Shown here one piece after another: positions 1 to 5,871 of a stretch of DNA of 9,946 nucleotides. A model generated the notes under the pieces. The model did no database searches. It was not told where the DNA came from and saw only the letters and a list, made by a program, of their open reading frames with translations. Both the position numbers and the translations under genes were made by a program. Every line of letters starts with the position of its first letter. The stretch's first letter is position 1. The DNA is from CAYTKU01 sp964550845 (lineage in GTDB: Bacteria > Patescibacteriota > Patescibacteriia > Magasanikbacterales > UBA922). The stretch is taken from assembly GCA_964550845.1 (NCBI GenBank), contig CAZKAD010000039.1:1-9946 (forward strand). The letters are read 5' to 3'.

Positions 1-1277
1 ATTTTCCCCCTTACAGTCGTAATCACTCGTTTCATACCCAGGCCTTCACATTCTTTGATACGTTTTTCCAAAAATCGAACTGAGCGGATCTCACCGCCAA
101 GACCAACTTCACCAAAAACGGCGAGATCATTTCCAAGAGCCTTATCTTTGTAGGCGCTCGCAATCGCGAGACATATGGCAAGATCTGCGGCTGGTTCATC
201 AGCTTGAATCCCACCGACAATATTGATATGGACATCATATTGTGCGAGATTGAGCCCGGCTCGGCGCTGCAAGACTGCAATGAGCACATGAAGGCGGTTG
301 AGATCAAACCCACTAGCCTTGCGAACAGGATAACCAAAAGAAGTTTTGGTTATAAGGGCTTGAACTTCTACCAAAATTGATCGAGTCCCTTCGGTCAAGC
401 AGGTGACCACGCTTCCGGGCATGGTTTCACCTCGTTCAGCGAGGAGCAGCTGTGAAGGATTGGCCACGTCGATAAGGCCATTTTCATTCATGGCAAACAT
501 GCCGACTTCATCAGTTGAACCAAAACGATTTTTGACCGTACGCAAAATACGAATATCGTGATAGCGATCACCTTCAAGATAGAGGACCGTATCGACCAGA
601 TGCTCAAGGGTACGAGGACCGGCTACAGTTCCATCTTTGGTCACATGGCCAATGAGAATAATCGTCGTATTGGTTGATTTGGCTGCTTCGAGGAGTTTGG
701 CTGTGCAGGCACGAAGCTGGGAAACATTGCCTGGTTCACCTTCTACTTCACTGGTATACATGGTCTGAATCGAGTCGATGATGACCAGAGGGGATTTGAC
801 TTCAGCAATAGTGGCGAGAATAGTTTCGAGATGTGTTTCATTGAGCAGGTGCAGTGTCGGTGTTTGGAGTTTGAGTCTATCTGCACGAAGTTTGATTTGC
901 TCCACTGATTCTTCACCAGAGATATACAGACAATGTGGGATCATCGAGGCAATTTGAATCGAGAGAGTTGATTTTCCAATACCAGGTTCACCTCCAAGGA
1001 GGATAAAACTTCCTGGGACGAGTCCACCTCCTAATACTCTATCAAGTTCGCTACTTTTGGTCTGCATTCTTTGAATATTTTTTGTTTCTATGTCGGTGAG
1101 CTTAACCGGTTTTGCCGCTTTAAAGGTTTTTCCACTTTTATTTCCACCACTCACTGGTTTTTCCATTCCTACTTGTTCTGCAATCGTTCCCCATTTTCCA
1201 CATTCCAAACAACGCCCAACCCATTTTTGGTATTGCGCGCTGCAGTGGCTACATTCAAACAGTTTCATTTCTTTCAT
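1..1277 (-). CDS. radA: DNA repair protein RadA (partial, C-terminal end outside window)
   Basis: RadA is a RecA-related ATPase that drives branch migration in recombinational repair and, in transformable bacteria, during DNA uptake. The reading frame is open from the ATG at 1277 to the window edge (425 codons, no stop), so perhaps 25-35 residues are missing compared with the usual ~455. The order of parts is canonical: a four-cysteine zinc finger (C9, C12, C23, C26), Walker A GGEPGIGKST at 95-104, Walker B region around LVIIDSIQ, the RadA-specific KNRFG motif at 249-253, then a Lon-protease-like C-terminal domain. In that domain the Lon catalytic serine position reads DEPAAD, so it should be non-proteolytic, as is usual for RadA. 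The start could be M1 or M4; neither has a Shine-Dalgarno sequence. The gene begins 26 bp after the amidase stop and is the last visible gene of the minus-strand operon. Its GC content is visibly higher than that of its neighbours. Confidence 0.96.
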   Translation of the reverse strand, partial: MKEMKLFECSHCSAQYQKWVGRCLECGKWGTIAEQVGMEKPVSGGNKSGKTFKAAKPVKLTDIETKNIQRMQTKSSELDRVLGGGLVPGSFILLGGEPGIGKSTLSIQIASMIPHCLYISGEESVEQIKLRADRLKLQTPTLHLLNETHLETILATIAEVKSPLVIIDSIQTMYTSEVEGEPGNVSQLRACTAKLLEAAKSTNTTIILIGHVTKDGTVAGPRTLEHLVDTVLYLEGDRYHDIRILRTVKNRFGSTDEVGMFAMNENGLIDVANPSQLLLAERGETMPGSVVTCLTEGTRSILVEVQALITKTSFGYPVRKASGFDLNRLHVLIAVLQRRAGLNLAQYDVHINIVGGIQADEPAADLAICLAIASAYKDKALGNDLAVFGEVGLGGEIRSVRFLEKRIKECEGLGMKRVITTVRGK

Positions 1278-1303
1278 AACAACCAATCATTCAAAAAATA
1301 TTT

Positions 1304-2587
1304 CTACAAGGCGTACAGGCAACGTACTCCACGATGTTCTTCATTTTTCAGGCCAATTTTTGACCAATCAAAATTACGCGGATCCACATGTCCCTTGGTG
1401 GCATTTTTACTTGCCTGACAATGACCGAGAATATGTGAATCATCAAATTTTACACTTGTACGTTGTGAAATTTCAGTGATGAGTTTTTTGAGAGCAGCGT
1501 ATTGTGCATCTGTATAATTACACGTTTTGGACACAGCATCACTTCCTGACGCAGAACTACAGCCTCCATCAAGGTCAATACCAATGGCATTTGAATTATT
1601 GACCCCATGCCAGACAATAAATTTTTCATCTGTGGTTTGATACACAGTTCCTTGGCGTGTTATAAAATAGTGTGTTCCAAAAGCATTAGCAGGATTCGCT
1701 AGACCATTGAGCCACCACCACGATGGACCTGAAGGTGTTTTTCCTTCGTGAATACCAACATACTGAATACTGGAAAGAGATCTGGTTCCGCGAACACTTC
1801 CACAATCATTATATCCAAGATAGGCAATATTTACATCATTTGATGATGGTTGACTCCGTTTCTCTGGTGGAAGGTTTTTGAGACAATCTCGCCGACATTG
1901 TTCTGCATCTTTTGTGTGTTGATATATTGGAGCACGTTCGCCCGGTTTTGCTTTTTGATTGAGTGTTGCTCTGACATTTTTTGCAACTTCTGGACAATTT
2001 GGGTCAGGTCGACTCGGATCAAGTGTAAAATCATTGGCATTGAGGCCCAAATCTTCAACTTCTCCATGACCTCCCTCTACATCTTCTCCCACAATATAGA
2101 GTACTTTGAGACTTCGAAAACTTACCAGTTCTGGGTTAATCGTATAGAGAATTACATATGATCCAACCGCCAGACCAAGACCTGTGATCGCTCCTACAAT
2201 ACGGTTCTTGGCTGACTCAATAGTACTCGAGTTTCCACCAGAACCTGTCCATTGGATGCCGGCTACAATAATTACAATAACAGCTACGACACCGGCAAGG
2301 ACTACCAAATACCTATAGACGATTCCAAGATATTCTCCAAGAAAAGGAATATAAAGGTAGGTTTTTCCTCCTTCTTCTGCGGATTGAATTTCTGAATATT
2401 TTAGGCCTGGAATAGTAATTTGATTGGTTGGTTTGCCTATAATTTTAATTTGTTCATCAACCGTACCAGGTCGACCGGCAGCATCACTTACCTGATCAAG
2501 AACTCCTTGTGCATTTACCTGCACGACAAAAAAAGAAGTTCCACAAAGTATCAGAAACAAAAGAAAATATTTTTTGATGCAAATCAT
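1304..2587 (-). CDS. Pilin-like two-span membrane module fused to AmpD-like N-acetylmuramoyl-L-alanine amidase
   Basis: Predicted exported peptidoglycan amidase of 427 aa that would cut the bond between muramic acid and the stem peptide. Residues 1-26 look like a signal peptide ending VNA|QG. Residues 93-113 and about 130-149 are two membrane spans around a short loop with SGGN and AKNRI. This hairpin resembles the VirB2/TrbC-type 'T4SS pilin' family frequent in Patescibacteria. After a linker, residues 273-412 match Amidase_2: H280 in GIHEG, THYFITRQG at 305-313, WHG at 326-328, GHC at 388-390 and HVDPRNFDW at 400-408. Likely zinc ligands are H280, H389 and D402; H400 sits where AmpD has its catalytic lysine. 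With N-out topology the enzyme domain ends up outside. The exported part carries eight cysteines (C198, C231, C235, C262, C343, C356, C390, C423). The start lies 4 bp after the DsbA-like gene; the stop is TAG. The amidase call is firm; the role of the pilin-like part is unknown. Confidence 0.88.
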   Translation of the reverse strand: MICIKKYFLLFLILCGTSFFVVQVNAQGVLDQVSDAAGRPGTVDEQIKIIGKPTNQITIPGLKYSEIQSAEEGGKTYLYIPFLGEYLGIVYRYLVVLAGVVAVIVIIVAGIQWTGSGGNSSTIESAKNRIVGAITGLGLAVGSYVILYTINPELVSFRSLKVLYIVGEDVEGGHGEVEDLGLNANDFTLDPSRPDPNCPEVAKNVRATLNQKAKPGERAPIYQHTKDAEQCRRDCLKNLPPEKRSQPSSNDVNIAYLGYNDCGSVRGTRSLSSIQYVGIHEGKTPSGPSWWWLNGLANPANAFGTHYFITRQGTVYQTTDEKFIVWHGVNNSNAIGIDLDGGCSSASGSDAVSKTCNYTDAQYAALKKLITEISQRTSVKFDDSHILGHCQASKNATKGHVDPRNFDWSKIGLKNEEHRGVRCLYAL

Positions 2588-2591
2588 AGGA

Positions 2592-3230
2592 TTAGATTTC
2601 TAGGAGCTTTTTCCATCCATCAACCGTGGTTGGCGGTAGTATCTGTTTGTTATTTATAAACATGGTTGGAAGTGCTTGAATATTCAATTGACTTGCGAGC
2701 GCTTTTGTCGCATCAATATGCGCTTGAGGGAGTGGAGAAGCAAGGCAAGAGGAAAGTTTTGTTTCATCAAGTGTTATCTCCTGCACAATACTTTCTAACA
2801 CCGATTCAGAAAGATTGGTGCCATTTTGAAAGGCATATTCTTTAAATTCTGCAAATTTATTTTGTGCATGAGCACAAAAAGCATACTTGGCCGATAAGGT
2901 CGAATCGACAGGGTAGCGTGTGATAGGGAGGATTTTCCAAACAATTTTTACCGATTGTGGATGTTGTTCGAGAACTGTTGTAAGAAGATCCGATTGCTGT
3001 TTACAATTTGTACAACCAAAGTCTTCAAATGCAATAAGAGTAACACGGGCTTTTTTATCACCGGTTATAGGATCTTCAGCAAAAATAGGCACTTGCTCTG
3101 CAATTTGTTGTTCCTGTGTCTCATTGACTTTTGGTATCAGCGGTTCATATTGGACAATACGAATAAAAAGAGCCATACCAGCAAGCAGAAGTATTGGGAT
3201 AAAAGCAAGGAGAAGTTTTTTATTACTCAT
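2592..3230 (-). CDS. Membrane-anchored DsbA-like thiol:disulfide oxidoreductase (Thioredoxin_4 type)
   Basis: Predicted extracytoplasmic thiol-disulfide oxidoreductase of 212 aa. Residues 5-24 form one hydrophobic span after a basic MSNKK start, giving an N-in anchor or uncleaved signal. The thioredoxin fold follows from about residue 46, where EDPITGDKKARVTLIAFEDF leads into the active site FGCTNC, with C73 and C76 as the redox pair. The loop ALPTMFINN carries P188, the cis-proline that faces the active site in this superfamily. The inserted helical domain contains YAFCAHAQNKFAEF, the usual DsbA/Thioredoxin_4 pattern, and two further cysteines, C119 and C162. The gene sits 5 bp after the propeller gene and 4 bp before the amidase gene, both of which encode exported proteins with cysteines, so they are natural candidate substrates (inference). 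Whether it oxidises or isomerises disulfides cannot be told from the sequence. No DsbB or VKOR partner is visible here. Confidence 0.92.
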   Translation of the reverse strand: MSNKKLLLAFIPILLLAGMALFIRIVQYEPLIPKVNETQEQQIAEQVPIFAEDPITGDKKARVTLIAFEDFGCTNCKQQSDLLTTVLEQHPQSVKIVWKILPITRYPVDSTLSAKYAFCAHAQNKFAEFKEYAFQNGTNLSESVLESIVQEITLDETKLSSCLASPLPQAHIDATKALASQLNIQALPTMFINNKQILPPTTVDGWKKLLEI

Positions 3231-3235
3231 AAATA

Positions 3236-4450
3236 TTATGGTGAAACACGAAAGAGTCCACTTTGATTTTTATCAGTAAAATAGAGGGTTTGTCCATTAT
3301 CTCCCAAAAACATACTTTCAATCACATGATTTTCACTCATGGGGATTTCTGTTTTTGCCCCAGTTTGAGTATCGATTCGGTAAATGGTATCAGGGATACT
3401 TTTTGCAATATCTGGAACAAATCCAGCGCCTCTTTCGAGATTGGTTGGAATACCACAATAGACATAGCGATCATCTTGAAAAGTGCATTTGTCTGCCCAG
3501 GTATTTACGTTCAAGAGTCTGCGTTCGCTACCGGCATTGCCTGGATTTGCATTCACGATCCACAATTCTGGTTTATAATCACTCCGTTCGCTATAGACAC
3601 TATAGAGGAGCTTTCCTCCATTTGGAGACCATTCACTCGTGAGTCCTCGTCCTTCAACGGTAATTGATTTAAAATTTTCTTTGTTTTGTCCAACAAACAA
3701 AACTTGTTCTTGATCTGCTCCAAGCGGATCTCCAGTTCGAGAAGTCGCAATAATTTGTTGGTTTGGAGACCAGTTTACTTCTACGCGATCGGCATTTTCT
3801 CCCATTGCTTCAATGAGTTTTACATTTTGTCCATCAGGTGATGCGCTAATAAGCCAATTCCCATCAGAAGAAATTCCAAGACTCTTGGCAGCAATTTTGT
3901 CACTATTTGGCGAAAAAGAAAATTCTTCCCAGTGGCGTGGAAGACTTACTTGGCGTCTGGTTTCAAAGTTATAATAAATATTTGATTGATCTGGATATTC
4001 AATAATCGCTTCATTTTTTTGTGGAGCCCAGTTTACATTTTCAACATTGAAAAATACCGTGTCATCAAGTGGAATTGGTTTTCCATCGGCTCCAATGCGG
4101 TAAAATTTTCCATCTTGTGCATTGTAATAGCGCATACCTTGTTTGTCTCCACTGACTCCTTCAATAGAATCACTTACAAGACGGGTGACAGCTCCGCGTG
4201 TGTCAGCTGCTGGCTGATTTATACCAGGGCGATCTTCAGCACTTGGGAGTGTACTGGTAGAGGAAACTCCAGTTGCTCGAGGTCCACCTTCTCCCGCCTG
4301 GGGGAATTCACCTGGAGTCGTTGTTACTATTGGTTCTGGAGGCAGATCGGTTGTAAATGTGCTTTTAAAAAATATTCGATAAATAAGATACCCAAGGCCA
4401 ATACACAAAGCCAAAAATCCTACGGCGATAAATATACGTTTTTTATCCAT
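3236..4450 (-). CDS. Membrane-anchored beta-propeller (WD40/TolB-like) protein
   Basis: A 404-aa protein of unknown specific function. Residues 6-27 are a single membrane span after MDKKR, which should place the rest outside the cytoplasm. Residues 30-100 are a Pro/Thr/Ser/Gly-rich, probably disordered linker. From about 105 to the end there are repeated beta-strand units with the PD40/TolB signature: WAPQKNEAII at 141, FSPNSDKIAA at 179, WSPNQQIIAT at 227, WSPNGGKLLYS at 275, and a final FLGDNGQTLYFTD blade. The only cysteines outside the span are C322 and C332, close enough to form a disulfide, and the next gene encodes a DsbA-like enzyme. Such propellers usually act as protein- or glycan-binding scaffolds; no catalytic motif is seen. 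I recall similar anchored propellers in Patescibacteria, but cannot verify that here. The ATG is 18 bp after the preceding stop and lacks a Shine-Dalgarno sequence. Confidence 0.8.
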   Translation of the reverse strand: MDKKRIFIAVGFLALCIGLGYLIYRIFFKSTFTTDLPPEPIVTTTPGEFPQAGEGGPRATGVSSTSTLPSAEDRPGINQPAADTRGAVTRLVSDSIEGVSGDKQGMRYYNAQDGKFYRIGADGKPIPLDDTVFFNVENVNWAPQKNEAIIEYPDQSNIYYNFETRRQVSLPRHWEEFSFSPNSDKIAAKSLGISSDGNWLISASPDGQNVKLIEAMGENADRVEVNWSPNQQIIATSRTGDPLGADQEQVLFVGQNKENFKSITVEGRGLTSEWSPNGGKLLYSVYSERSDYKPELWIVNANPGNAGSERRLLNVNTWADKCTFQDDRYVYCGIPTNLERGAGFVPDIAKSIPDTIYRIDTQTGAKTEIPMSENHVIESMFLGDNGQTLYFTDKNQSGLFRVSP

Positions 4451-4468
4451 AAAACAATGATTAAAATT

Positions 4469-5509
4469 TTATCGGAAAAGATCTTTAATATCTGTGACGA
4501 CTCCATCCATAAGACCTCGGTTTACTATAGCATGAATTTGGGCGATAAGTTCTGCTTGCTGTTTTTGGAGCATCATAATTTGCATGCGTAAAAGTGAAAT
4601 TCCTTTTTGTATTTCAGCAATTTGTGTATCTATTTTTTTCAACATTTGTTCCAAAAGTTTGGAAAATGATGTCAGCAGGGCATGTGAAATCTTTGCTGGG
4701 ATCATGAGAAAGAACAATATACAACATCCACATGTCCACAAAAATACTGAGAGAACCTTACGAATTGCATCAACAGCCTTTTTATTGAATTCAAGAGGCC
4801 ATTTTTTTGCATGGAGGATCGCCAAAGTTCTACCTCTTCTTTTTATTGCTTGTTTTATCGCATTTTCTTGCTTGTCTAACTTTTTTAGTTGTTTATTTAT
4901 TGCCTTTATCTGATTCCTATACCAAATAACATTAATAGTTTGCGTAACTTTATTTTTTTCTGGGGGAAGCTCAACTTCAGGCTGAGGCTGTTCTTCCTCT
5001 TCTTCGGGATCATCTTCAAGAAGGTCATTGTCCAGTTCTTCTGCCACAGCTTCTTCTTGTTCTGGAGTAAGCCCTGATTTATTTTGAGGTTTTTCATTTT
5101 GCTCAGATCCTGCTTCATTTTCTTTTGGAGGTGGAGAAATTGGAGCATTTGGTTTTTTGGGCTCTTTTTTTTCATCTATTATATCATCATTGGGTGTGTC
5201 AGCAAAATTATGACCTGTATTGTTTGGAATTTCTGGTGGAGAGATGGCTCCATTGTTTTTCGGACCAAAATCACCAAGCATGTCTTCAAGACCAAGTTGA
5301 TCCACCACATCATTGATCTTGGCAAAGATAGCATCTAGTGCAGCCTTTTCTGATTCTTGTTCAAATTGTACTTGTTCTCTTGCTTGTGCCGCTTCGGTTT
5401 CTTCTATCACACCGTCCAGTAGATCTGAAGAAACTGAAACAGCATTTGCTGCCAAGGCTTTCTTAATGGGTGGTTCAAGTGCTTTTCGCTGTGTGGACGA
5501 GAGAGGCAT
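4469..5509 (-). CDS. Hypothetical single-span protein with acidic linker and coiled coils
   Basis: I do not recognise this 346-aa protein. Visible parts in order: a helical, Ala/Glu-rich region at 1-80 without a signal peptide; a long Pro/Glu/Asn-rich disordered linker at 84-185 containing two similar ISPP elements (residues 89-92 and 124-127) and a run of acidic residues (EEEEE at 169-173); a basic amphipathic helix or coiled coil at about 197-228 (spacing of K and Q typical of heptads); one hydrophobic span at about 252-271 holding C260, C262 and C263; and a second Gln/Leu/Ile-rich coiled coil at 283-330. The basic residues before the span suggest an N-in topology, leaving the acidic part in the cytoplasm and the C-terminal coiled coil outside (inference). 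It lies second downstream of clpC, 9 bp after the 116-aa gene and 18 bp before the propeller gene. A membrane scaffold or ClpC-linked adaptor is possible but unsupported. Confidence 0.75.
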   Translation of the reverse strand: MPLSSTQRKALEPPIKKALAANAVSVSSDLLDGVIEETEAAQAREQVQFEQESEKAALDAIFAKINDVVDQLGLEDMLGDFGPKNNGAISPPEIPNNTGHNFADTPNDDIIDEKKEPKKPNAPISPPPKENEAGSEQNEKPQNKSGLTPEQEEAVAEELDNDLLEDDPEEEEEQPQPEVELPPEKNKVTQTINVIWYRNQIKAINKQLKKLDKQENAIKQAIKRRGRTLAILHAKKWPLEFNKKAVDAIRKVLSVFLWTCGCCILFFLMIPAKISHALLTSFSKLLEQMLKKIDTQIAEIQKGISLLRMQIMMLQKQQAELIAQIHAIVNRGLMDGVVTDIKDLFR

Positions 5510-5518
5510 GGAAAAATC

Positions 5519-5869
5519 TTAAGAAGAAAACAATCCTGTAAGTTTAGTACAATCAGAAAAATATTTTTTTAAAAGATGCCGAATTTCAGGGGCGTTTTCT
5601 TTTGCTCCGAGCATTTTTTCTTGTCGAATCAAAAGTGCTGTTTGCCGAGCATGGTTATGAATCAAACGTTCAACCAGGCTACGGATTTCTGGAATATTTT
5701 TTTTCTCGGCTGCATCTTTGAGTTTTTGTTTGTAGTAAACCATTTGTTCTTCGAGCTGTTCGAGACTAATTTTTGGTTCAGTAGCAAAATTGAAGAGTGT
5801 TGGTACCTCTTTTCGTTCATTGCTTTTTGCTTTGCGTAAGGCTTCTGCCCATTGATAATCTTGTCCCAT
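5519..5869 (-). CDS. Hypothetical small helical protein (116 aa)
   Basis: Small soluble protein of unknown function, with no signal peptide or membrane span and a single cysteine (C107). It looks almost entirely helical: residues 34-56 are Glu/Lys/Gln-rich and could form a coiled coil. Two segments 34 residues apart repeat the pattern K-x-N-x-PEIR-x-L followed by two charged residues (K56-R68 and K90-K102), which suggests an internal helical repeat. Coding is supported by its fit between clpC and the 346-aa gene (2 bp after the clpC stop, 9 bp before the next start) and by the lack of any other use of this stretch. Tight coupling to clpC means it is made together with the unfoldase, so a Clp adaptor or regulator is one idea, but it is only guilt by association. 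Confidence 0.75.
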   Translation of the reverse strand: MGQDYQWAEALRKAKSNERKEVPTLFNFATEPKISLEQLEEQMVYYKQKLKDAAEKKNIPEIRSLVERLIHNHARQTALLIRQEKMLGAKENAPEIRHLLKKYFSDCTKLTGLFSS

Positions 5870-5871
5870 AT

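Noticed and set aside
1278..1340. Internal promoter for radA inside the end of the amidase gene
   Set aside because: TTGCCT is present on the minus strand, but no acceptable -10 occurs at 16-18 bp (the bases there read ATTTTT).
3986..4591. 201-codon plus-strand ORF spanning the propeller/346-aa gene junction
   Set aside because: Low-complexity Phe/Ile/Ser/Cys composition with no recognisable motif, and no promoter or start context; an antisense shadow of two well-supported genes.
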